A program made the position numbers and the translations under genes. The notes under the pieces were generated by a model. It was not told where the DNA came from and ran no database searches. It saw only the letters and a program-made list of their open reading frames with translations. A stretch of DNA of 13,074 nt, taken from the NCBI GenBank assembly GCA_029945495.1, contig JAQSCR010000453.1, positions 1-13,074 on the forward strand, read 5' to 3'. Within the stretch, counting starts at the first letter, position 1. Each line of letters starts with the position of its first letter. The stretch is from Pseudolabrys sp. Lineage in GTDB: Bacteria > Pseudomonadota > Alphaproteobacteria > Rhizobiales > Xanthobacteraceae. This document shows positions 1 through 6,795 of this stretch, piece by piece.

Positions 1-910
1 CGCCGGCGCCGCCCGCCTTGGCGACGATGTGCCAGCGGATGGCCTGCGTGGCATCGGCAGCCATGCCGCGCCCGGCCATGAGGATACGGGCCAGCCGGTT
101 CTGGGCGATCGGGCTGCCGAGCCGCGCCGCACGCAGGAAAAGGCGGGCGGCGGCGCTTTCGTCCTTGTCGGTGCCGTCGCCGTTGAACTGGGCGATGGCG
201 TACTCGACCATCGCGTCGAGATTGCCGGCAATCGAGGCCTTTAGCATCAGCAGCGAGGCCTGCTTGGCGTCCTTGGGGACGCCGCGGCCTTCCTTGACCA
301 TGGTGGCGAGCGCGTATTGTGCTTCCGGGTTGCCGGCATCAGCGGCGACGCGGAACAATTCGGCAGCGCGCGCGAAATCCTGCTTGTACTCCTGACCCTG
401 GAGATAGAGCAGGCCGAGATCGTAATTGGCCGCCGGGTGGCCGCGCTTGGCGGCCTCGGTCAACAGCCGCGCGGCTTCGGACGTGTTGCGCGGGCCGGCG
501 CGGCCCTCGAAGGCAAACATCGCCATCGCAAACAGCGCATCGCGGTCGCCGAGGCCGGCGGCCTGCTTGTACCACTCGGCCGCCTTCTTATCGTCGCGGC
601 CGACGCCGTAGCCATGCGAATAGAGTTCGCCGAGCAAGGTCATGGCGGTGGCATCGCCCTGTTGCGCGCGCTTGCTGGCCTCAGTGAAGGCGGTCAAATA
701 GAAGCCGCGCTGATAGGCGCCAAAGGCGGTGTCGATGGCCTGGTCGGAATTTTTCTGGTCGAGATTCGGATTGGCATTGGGCGCCGGTGGCGGCAGCGGA
801 GCCGTTTTGCGCGTCTGCGCGTTCGCCGGAAGCGTCGGAACTAGCGGCAAGGCCACCAGCAAGGCGAGCGCGCAAAGCACACCCATTGCGCCGTGGCGGG
901 CGCGGCTCAT
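1..910 (-). CDS. Exported Sel1-repeat (TPR-like) protein, C-terminus beyond window
   Basis: The frame is open from the ATG at 910 to the window edge, giving 303 residues with no stop reached, so the gene is partial. Residues 1-31 look like a signal peptide: a basic start, a Leu/Ala/Val-rich core, and a probable cleavage after ANA at 29-31. A Pro/Ala/Asn-rich linker follows (about 38-50). From about residue 85 onward there are about six Sel1-like repeats of about 36 residues with the pattern A..LG.LY..G.GV..D...AA.WY..AA..G; examples are GELYSHGYGVGRD and LATMVKEGRGVPKD. Sel1 repeats form TPR-like helical hairpins that usually act as protein-protein scaffolds, here probably in the periplasm. 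The ATG overlaps the TGA of the upstream ThiE-like gene (ATGA, 907-910), so the two are probably translationally coupled. The partner and exact role cannot be read from sequence. Confidence 0.88.
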   Translation of the reverse strand, partial: MSRARHGAMGVLCALALLVALPLVPTLPANAQTRKTAPLPPPAPNANPNLDQKNSDQAIDTAFGAYQRGFYLTAFTEASKRAQQGDATAMTLLGELYSHGYGVGRDDKKAAEWYKQAAGLGDRDALFAMAMFAFEGRAGPRNTSEAARLLTEAAKRGHPAANYDLGLLYLQGQEYKQDFARAAELFRVAADAGNPEAQYALATMVKEGRGVPKDAKQASLLMLKASIAGNLDAMVEYAIAQFNGDGTDKDESAAARLFLRAARLGSPIAQNRLARILMAGRGMAADATQAIRWHIVAKAGGAG

Positions 911-1566
911 GCCGCGCTCTCGGGCAGGCGCAGCAGCGGCACGGTGGCGTCGATGGTCCGGGCGATATTCTGCGGATCGTTCCAGAGCCAGTCGCCGAGC
1001 GCGATGAAATCGGCGCCGGCTTCGACCAAAGCCGCGATCTCATCGAGCGAACCCGCATAGGCGACACACGGCGCTTCGAACACTTCGGCCCACCACGACA
1101 CCCGCTCGAGAACGGCGTCGAAGCTGGGACGCTCGCCGCGTTCGTCGGGTTCGCCGAACATCACATAATCGGCGCCGCCTTCGGCCGCCGCCATGGCATC
1201 GTGGCGGATTTCGAGGCCGCCGGCGCCGACGATCCAGTCCGGCTTCAACTTGCCGAGCGCGTCGGTGACGGCGTCGATGCCGGTGAGATGCGCGCCGTCG
1301 GCGCCGGAGCGCGCCACCAGCTCGCTTCGGCCCCCGATCAGCAGCGCGGCGTTGTGCTGCTGCACCAGCGGGGCGATCGCCTTGATGCGGTTGATCTGGC
1401 TGCGCTCGTCGGCGTCAGTCAGGCGCAGCAGCACGGCGGCGACATCGCCGGCCTCGAGCGCCGGCTCAAGCGTCAGCGCAAAGGTTTCGGCCTCCGCGAT
1501 CGCTGGCGTGATCAAATAGAGGCGCGGTTGCGGGCGCGGCTCGGCGTTTTTCGGGCGTGGGGCCAT
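907..1566 (-). CDS. ThiE/TenI-family protein, diverged thiamine phosphate synthase-like
   Basis: A 219-residue protein with the TIM-barrel layout of thiamine phosphate synthase (ThiE joins the pyrimidine and thiazole halves of thiamine). The first strand LYLITP is at 16-21, and GADGAHL (88-94) matches the family GADGVHL. GADYVMFGEP (131-140) and AGADFIALGD (183-192) match the two later phosphate-side strands. However, the pyrimidine-binding Q-x-R-E-K strand reads LLRLT (46-50), the metal-binding NDR reads GGR (78-80), and the T-x-T-K pyrophosphate loop after the GADYV strand is absent. It may therefore be a non-catalytic or repurposed paralog, though annotation pipelines would probably call it thiamine phosphate synthase. 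I chose the ATG at 1566, which has a GGGA-type ribosome site about 5 bases upstream. An in-frame start at 1638 would add 24 residues that do not look like family sequence. The stop overlaps the Sel1 gene. Confidence 0.85.
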   Translation of the reverse strand: MAPRPKNAEPRPQPRLYLITPAIAEAETFALTLEPALEAGDVAAVLLRLTDADERSQINRIKAIAPLVQQHNAALLIGGRSELVARSGADGAHLTGIDAVTDALGKLKPDWIVGAGGLEIRHDAMAAAEGGADYVMFGEPDERGERPSFDAVLERVSWWAEVFEAPCVAYAGSLDEIAALVEAGADFIALGDWLWNDPQNIARTIDATVPLLRLPESAA

Positions 1567-1673
1567 GGTTTCCCAGATGATAGCCCGTTTCGGGCGGAAG
1601 ATTGACGTCCCGGAGGCTGGACCGCGATTGGGTAGCATCTTGGCGCGGGACCGCCAAACGGCCGGACCGCTCT

Positions 1674-1703
1674 AAAGAAACGCCGCGCTCGACCGGCGCG
1701 GCG
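1674..1703 (-). terminator. Rho-independent terminator of the glutathione transferase gene
   Basis: CGCCGCGC (1681-1688) and GCGCGGCG (1696-1703) form a perfect 8-bp stem around a 7-base loop. Read on the minus strand, the stem is followed by TTTCTTT (1680-1674). It lies about 50 bases past the stop of the glutathione transferase gene and before the ThiE-like start, which argues that these are separate transcripts. A second short palindrome, GCCGGC-5-GCCGGC (1749-1765), spans the stop codon itself. Confidence 0.6.
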
Positions 1704-1755
1704 CATCTCAATTTCTGATTGGCCCGCTTTACTCCGGCATCTTGTTCCGCCGGCT

Positions 1756-2388
1756 CTAAGCCGGCATGGGAATCGGGCCCATGTCCTTCGGCACCGCATA
1801 GCCCTTCTGTACGGCCGGGCGGGCGGCGACTTTCAGGTACCAGCGTTTGACGTTGGGAAACTGGTTCAGGTCGACGCCTTGCCATTCGAAGCGCGACACC
1901 CAGGGCCAGCAGCAGATGTCGGCGATGGAGTAGTCGCCGCAGATGAAGTCCTTGCCCTCGAGCTGGGTGTTGAGCACCTTGTACAGCCGCTGCGCTTCCT
2001 TGGAGAAGCGCTCCTCGGCGTAAGGCGCCTTGCCGGCATTGTACTTCACGAAGTGGTGCACCTGGCCAAGCATCGGTCCGAGGCCGCCCATCTGCCACAT
2101 CACCCACTCGATCACTTGGTAGCGCTCCTTGCCCGACTTCGGCAGCAGCTTGCCGGTCTTGTCGGCGAGATAGATCAGGATCGCGCCCGACTCCATCAGC
2201 GACATGCCGTTGTCGTTATCGACAATGGCCGGGATGCGGTTGTTCGGCGCGATCTTGAGAAAGGCCGGCGCGAACTGCTCGTCCTTGTTGATGTCGATCG
2301 AGTGCGCCTTATAGGGCAGGCCGATTTCCTCGAGCATGATGGACGCCTTGCGGCCGTTCGGCGTGGTCCAAGTGTAGAGATCGATCAC
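1756..2388 (-). CDS. yfcG: Nu-class glutathione S-transferase (YfcG/YghU type)
   Basis: A 210-residue cytosolic glutathione transferase close to E. coli YfcG. The N-terminal thioredoxin-fold domain (1 to about 80) carries T9-P10-N11. In the Nu class, Thr9 and Asn11 replace the usual catalytic Tyr/Ser. NNRIPAIVD (49-57) contains the cis-proline loop, and ESGAI (66-70 region) is the gamma-glutamyl binding site. The all-alpha C-terminal domain has GGLGPMLGQVHHF and YSIADICCWPWV, both near-identical to YfcG by recall. Nu-class enzymes bind glutathione or its disulfide and show disulfide-bond reductase and peroxidase activity. Translation starts at GTG (2388), with GAGGA seven bases upstream; no in-frame ATG fits as well. 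It has its own terminator at 1674-1703 and is divergent from the small secreted gene at 2474. The physiological substrate is unknown. Confidence 0.93.
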   Translation of the reverse strand: MIDLYTWTTPNGRKASIMLEEIGLPYKAHSIDINKDEQFAPAFLKIAPNNRIPAIVDNDNGMSLMESGAILIYLADKTGKLLPKSGKERYQVIEWVMWQMGGLGPMLGQVHHFVKYNAGKAPYAEERFSKEAQRLYKVLNTQLEGKDFICGDYSIADICCWPWVSRFEWQGVDLNQFPNVKRWYLKVAARPAVQKGYAVPKDMGPIPMPA

Positions 2389-2473
2389 GTTTATGTCCTC
2401 GGATTCATGGGTGGCAGGAACATCGGGTCGGGTGAGGGCGTTGTCTCTGCAGTTCCATTAGCAGGAGGCGACC

Positions 2474-2761
2474 ATGAAGCTCAATGTTCTTGTTATCGCG
2501 CTGGCCGCGACGGCGTTCGGCTCGCTGGCCGCGAATGCGCAGACCACGGTGATCGAAGAACGCCGCGATCCGGCGGTCGTGATCGAATCTCAGCCGTCGA
2601 CAACGACGGTAACGAAGGAGCGCGGCGGGTTCCTCAATACCGAGACGAAGACCAAGACCGAAACCACCGGCGCCGGGATCAACGGCGATTGCACGTCGAA
2701 GACGGTGCACAAGGAAGATTTGACCGGCTCGAAGACCGTTCAAAAGACGACCTGCGACTGA
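2474..2761 (+). CDS. Small secreted protein, copy 1 of a tandem paralog pair
   Basis: A 95-residue protein of unknown function. Residues 1-22 are a clear signal peptide (MKLNVLVIALAATAFGSLAA, then cleavage after ANA), so the mature form of about 73 residues is periplasmic or secreted. It is rich in Thr, Lys and Glu, with a conserved half from TKERGGFL through GDC to TVHKEDL and a second Cys one residue before the C-terminus. The two Cys could form a disulfide. AGGAGG (2463-2468) lies five bases before the ATG. The same signal peptide, conserved half and ribosome-site arrangement recur in the next gene at 2891, so the pair looks like a tandem duplication. I do not recognise a named domain. It is divergent from the glutathione transferase gene, with 85 bases between the two starts that show no confident promoter. 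Confidence 0.85.
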   Translation: MKLNVLVIALAATAFGSLAANAQTTVIEERRDPAVVIESQPSTTTVTKERGGFLNTETKTKTETTGAGINGDCTSKTVHKEDLTGSKTVQKTTCD

Positions 2762-2890
2762 CGCAGGTAAGTTCTTGCCACCGTTGAGGCCGCGCCATCA
2801 CGAGATCTGGTGCGGCCGCTGGTGTGCGGAACCTTCGCCGCGAACGCGCGTTAGCGTGACGAGCATTCAATGCGAATGCAGGAGGGTGAC

Positions 2891-3220
2891 ATGACATTCA
2901 AGCTTATTACGTTGGCCTTAGCTGCGACCACGTTCGGTTCGTTGGCTGCGTCGGCGCAGACCACGACCATTATCGAACAGCGGCCCGGCGTCGTCGTGCA
3001 GGAACGCGCGCCGGTGGTGATCGAGCAGCGCCCCGTTGTGGTTGCACCGGCCCCGCAAACCACGGTCACGACGCAGGAGCGCGGTGGCTTCCTCGGCACC
3101 GAGTCGAAGACGACCACGACGACGACAGGCACCGGGCCAACCGGTGACTGCGCGACGCGGACCGTGCACAAGGAAGATCTGGCGGGCGAGAAGACCGTCA
3201 GTCGCACCGATTGCCCGTGA
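2891..3220 (+). CDS. Small secreted protein, copy 2, with a Val/Pro-rich insertion
   Basis: A 109-residue paralog of the protein encoded at 2474. The signal peptide is again 22 residues with cleavage before Gln23 (ASA|QT). The C-terminal half repeats QERGGFLGTESK, GDC, TVHKEDL and a Cys one residue before the end. It differs by a longer middle built on repeated EQRP/QERAP units (IEQRPGVVVQ, VIEQRPVVVA), giving a Val/Pro-rich extended linker. AGGAGG (2880-2885) lies five bases before the ATG at 2891, as in copy 1. An in-frame ATG at 2870 would put seven residues before the signal peptide and overlap the ribosome site, so it is rejected. The gene is followed by the bidirectional terminator at 3281-3312. 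Function unknown; an exported structural, adhesive or stress-related protein is possible but unsupported. Confidence 0.85.
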   Translation: MTFKLITLALAATTFGSLAASAQTTTIIEQRPGVVVQERAPVVIEQRPVVVAPAPQTTVTTQERGGFLGTESKTTTTTTGTGPTGDCATRTVHKEDLAGEKTVSRTDCP

Positions 3221-3280
3221 GTTGCGTCTGCGTGATTTCAGTTCAAGTCGCGTAAACGCGTAGCGTCAATGCATGCACGG

Positions 3281-3312
3281 AAAAGGCCGCCCGTTTGAGG
3301 GCGGCCTTTTTT
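3281..3312. terminator. Bidirectional Rho-independent terminator between convergent genes
   Basis: GGCCGCCC (3285-3292) and GGGCGGCC (3299-3306) form a perfect 8-bp stem with a 6-base loop. AAAA before and TTTTTT after extend the pairing and provide a U-tract on both strands. It lies between the plus-strand secreted protein gene (ends 3220) and the minus-strand aldolase gene (ends 3335), so it can end both transcripts. It is the strongest terminator in the window. Confidence 0.9.
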
Positions 3313-3334
3313 ATTGCGTCGCGTTAAGGTCGGC

Positions 3335-4360
3335 TTACGCCACCTTCTTTTCCAGATCGGCCTGCCACTTTCCGAGCGCGGCGAGCGAGTTCATCTTGGC
3401 GCGGTGCATGAAGGCGCGCTGCGCGGCGGCGACGTTTTCCGCCTTGCCGGCCCATGCCTTCTGCGGCGCGGCCTGCAGCGCGCGGCCGTAGGAGAAGGTC
3501 AGCGCCCAGGGCAACCCGCCGATCTTGTTCATGGCGTCGAGATGGGCGGTGGCTTCCTCGTCGGACTGCCCGCCGGACAGGAAGGCAATGCCCGGCACCG
3601 CGCCCGGCACGCAATTCTTCAGCACGCGCACGGTGGCTTCTGCGACCTGCTGCGCCGAAGCAGGCTTGCCGCTCTTCTTGCCGGGTACGATCATGTTCGG
3701 CTTGAGCACGATGCCTTCGAGCGCGACCTTGGCGATGAACAATTCCTGGAAGGTCTCGTTCAGCATCCAGGTGGTGACCTTTTCGCAAGCCGTTATGTCG
3801 TGGTCGCCGTCCATCAGCACTTCAGGTTCAACAATAGGAACAATATTTGCCGCCTGACAGAGCGCGGCATAGCGCGCCAGCGCGTGCGCGTTGGCGTGGA
3901 TGGCGTTGTGGCTCGGGATGCCCTTGCCGATGTCGATGACCGCGCGCCATTTGGCGAAGCGCGCGCCGGCGTCGTAATATTTCGTCAACCGGCCGGCGAG
4001 TTTGTCGAGACCGACGGTGATCAGTTCGCCGGGGCAATTCGGCAGCGGCTTGGTGCCTTCGTCGACCTTGATACCGGGGATCGCGCCCGCGGCCTTGATG
4101 ATGTCGACCAGCGGCGTGCCGTCTTTTGCCTTTTGCCAAATGGTCTCGTCGTAGAGGATGACGCCGGAGATGTGGTTCTTCATCGCCTCGCCGGTGCGGA
4201 ACATCAGCTCGCGATAGTCGCGGCGGTTGTCCTCGGTGTTTTCGGTCTTGATGGCGTCGAAGCGCTTGCCGATCGTGCCGGTGGATTCATCGGCCGCGAG
4301 AATGCCCTTGCCGGACGCGGTCATGGCGACCGCCACTTTATTCATCTCATCAAGATTCAT
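3335..4360 (-). CDS. fba: Fructose-bisphosphate aldolase, class I
   Basis: A 341-residue enzyme that reversibly cleaves fructose 1,6-bisphosphate into glyceraldehyde 3-phosphate and dihydroxyacetone phosphate. It can also make sedoheptulose bisphosphate in the Calvin cycle. It belongs to the metal-independent, Schiff-base class I family typical of animals and plants. Key residues fall at a constant offset of nine from rabbit aldolase: D24 (LAADEST), K137 (FAKWRAV), E178 (PIVEPE) and the Schiff-base lysine K220 in IVLKPNM. GIAFLSGGQS (258-266 region) forms the phosphate loop. The start at 4360 is backed by GGGGAG (4367-4372) six bases upstream. It is the last gene of the tkt-gap-pgk-fba set, 96 bases after pgk with a long hairpin between them, and it ends at a bidirectional terminator. 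Confidence 0.97.
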   Translation of the reverse strand: MNLDEMNKVAVAMTASGKGILAADESTGTIGKRFDAIKTENTEDNRRDYRELMFRTGEAMKNHISGVILYDETIWQKAKDGTPLVDIIKAAGAIPGIKVDEGTKPLPNCPGELITVGLDKLAGRLTKYYDAGARFAKWRAVIDIGKGIPSHNAIHANAHALARYAALCQAANIVPIVEPEVLMDGDHDITACEKVTTWMLNETFQELFIAKVALEGIVLKPNMIVPGKKSGKPASAQQVAEATVRVLKNCVPGAVPGIAFLSGGQSDEEATAHLDAMNKIGGLPWALTFSYGRALQAAPQKAWAGKAENVAAAQRAFMHRAKMNSLAALGKWQADLEKKVA

Positions 4361-4384
4361 TTCTGTCTCCCCACGTGTTCAGTT

Positions 4385-4431
4385 GCCCCGGACGCGGCGC
4401 ACCGCCAAGCGGTGCGTCGCAGAGCCGGGGC
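4385..4431 (-). other. Long hairpin in the pgk-fba intergenic region
   Basis: GCCCCGG (4385-4391) pairs with CCGGGGC (4425-4431). Inside it, 4394-4405 pairs with 4409-4420 over 12 positions (one G-T wobble), with a CAA/TTG apex. On the transcribed minus strand no U-run follows, so this is not a standard terminator. Likely roles are mRNA stabilisation or processing, setting separate levels of pgk and fba message, or Rho-linked attenuation. It could also be a dispersed palindromic repeat; other copies cannot be checked here. Confidence 0.6.
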
Positions 4432-4456
4432 CGTCAAAAAATTGGCGCCTTCGGCG

Positions 4457-5653
4457 TCACTTTACCCTCAATACTTCGACACCCGGCAATGGCTTGCCTT
4501 CCAGCCATTCCAGGAAGGCGCCGCCGGCGGTCGAGACATAAGTCAGCCGGTCGACGACGCCCGCGACGTTGAGCGCCGCGACGGTGTCGCCGCCGCCCGC
4601 GACCGTGACGAGCTTGCCGCTCTGCGTCAGTTCCGCCGCCGCTTCCGCCACTTCGACGGTGCCGTTGTCGAACGGTTCCATTTCGAACGCGCCGAACGGC
4701 CCGTTCCAAACCAGGGTCTTGGCGCGCGCCAGCACCGAGATCACCTGCTCGACGCTTTTCGGGCCGATATCCAGCATCATGTCGGCGGCGCCGATATGGT
4801 CGACATCGACCACGCGCGACGGCGCATTGGCTTCGAATTTCTCCGCCACCACCGCGTCGACCGGCAGCAGGATCTGGCGCTTGGCGGCCTTGGCCTGGTC
4901 CATGATCTTCTGCGCGGTGTCGAGAAGGTCGCGCTCAACAAGGCTTCTCCCGACCTGCTTGTTGAGCGCAAGCAAGAAAGTGTTGGCCATGGCGCCGCCG
5001 ATGATCAGCACGTCGACGCGCTCCAGCAGATTGCCCAGGAGGTCGAGCTTGGTGGAGATCTTGGCGCCGCCGACGATGGCCACAAGCGGGCGTGCCGGTT
5101 TGTCGAGCACCTTCTCGAAGGCTTCCAGTTCGGCCTGCAGTGTGCGGCCGGCGAAGGCCGGCAGCACATGGCTGAGGCCTTCGGTCGAGGCATGGGCGCG
5201 GTGCGACACCGAGAAGGCGTCGTTGACGTAGAGATCGCCGAGTTTGGCGAGCGCGGCGACGAAGGCCGGATCGTTTTTTTCCTCGCCCGGATAGAACCGC
5301 GTATTCTCGAGGCAGACGATCTCGCCGGCATGCATGGCGGCGACCGCGCGCTCGGCTTCCTCGCCGATGCAGTCGGGCACGAACTTGATCGGCCGCTTGA
5401 TGGTGTGCGCGACTTCGGCGGCGACGGGCTTGAGCGACTGGCTGGCGTCGCGGCCTTTCGGCCGGCCGAGATGCGACATCAGGATCACCTTGGCGCCTTT
5501 GTCGGCGAGTTCGGTGATCGACGGCGCGATGCGCTCGATGCGGGTGGCGTCGGAGACGACGCCGTTTTCGTAGGGCACGTTGAGGTCAACGCGCATCAGC
5601 ACGCGTTTGCCCTTCACGTCGGCGTGGTCGAGGGTGCGGAAGGTGTTGCTCAT
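4457..5653 (-). CDS. pgk: Phosphoglycerate kinase
   Basis: A 398-residue monomeric cytosolic kinase that interconverts 1,3-bisphosphoglycerate plus ADP and 3-phosphoglycerate plus ATP, in glycolysis and, reversed, in the Calvin cycle. The N-lobe shows the substrate-binding signature VLMRVDLNVP (18-27), R41 and SHLGRPKG (60-67). GGAKISTK starts the nucleotide lobe, and NGPFGAFE and GGGDTVAAL near the C-terminus are the hinge and nucleotide-phosphate loops. The length is normal for bacterial Pgk. The ATG at 5653 has GGAG (5660-5663) six bases upstream. It begins only 21 bases after the gap stop, so the two are almost certainly co-transcribed. No key motif is missing. Confidence 0.98.
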   Translation of the reverse strand: MSNTFRTLDHADVKGKRVLMRVDLNVPYENGVVSDATRIERIAPSITELADKGAKVILMSHLGRPKGRDASQSLKPVAAEVAHTIKRPIKFVPDCIGEEAERAVAAMHAGEIVCLENTRFYPGEEKNDPAFVAALAKLGDLYVNDAFSVSHRAHASTEGLSHVLPAFAGRTLQAELEAFEKVLDKPARPLVAIVGGAKISTKLDLLGNLLERVDVLIIGGAMANTFLLALNKQVGRSLVERDLLDTAQKIMDQAKAAKRQILLPVDAVVAEKFEANAPSRVVDVDHIGAADMMLDIGPKSVEQVISVLARAKTLVWNGPFGAFEMEPFDNGTVEVAEAAAELTQSGKLVTVAGGGDTVAALNVAGVVDRLTYVSTAGGAFLEWLEGKPLPGVEVLRVK

Positions 5654-5674
5654 GAGCGGCTCCGGCGCGCTCGA

Positions 5675-6682
<1,008 letters not shown>

Positions 6683-6795
6683 TTGATGTCGCTCCCGGTC
6701 TTACTGTCGGCGTTCTTCCAGCAACTTCATGCCAAATCTTTGGCCGGGTGTTTACTGGATTGCCCGTGAGGTGCGGGCGGTGACACCGAATATAG

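Noticed and set aside
317..844. Plus-strand frames opposite the Sel1 protein
   Set aside because: The minus frame shows regular Sel1 repeats and a signal peptide; the plus frames show nothing coherent.
1879..2787. A 302-codon plus-strand frame over the glutathione transferase and first secreted gene
   Set aside because: Shadow of two convincing genes on different strands; no domain in the product.
2788..2817. Hairpin GGCCGCGCCA / TGGTGCGGCC between the two secreted paralogs as a terminator
   Set aside because: The 10-bp stem (one wobble) is real, but no U-run follows on either strand. At most it is a weak processing or pausing structure.
6750..6771. GCCCG/CGGGC hairpin between tkt and gap
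   Set aside because: Only five pairs with a seven-base loop and no U-tract; expected by chance at this GC content.
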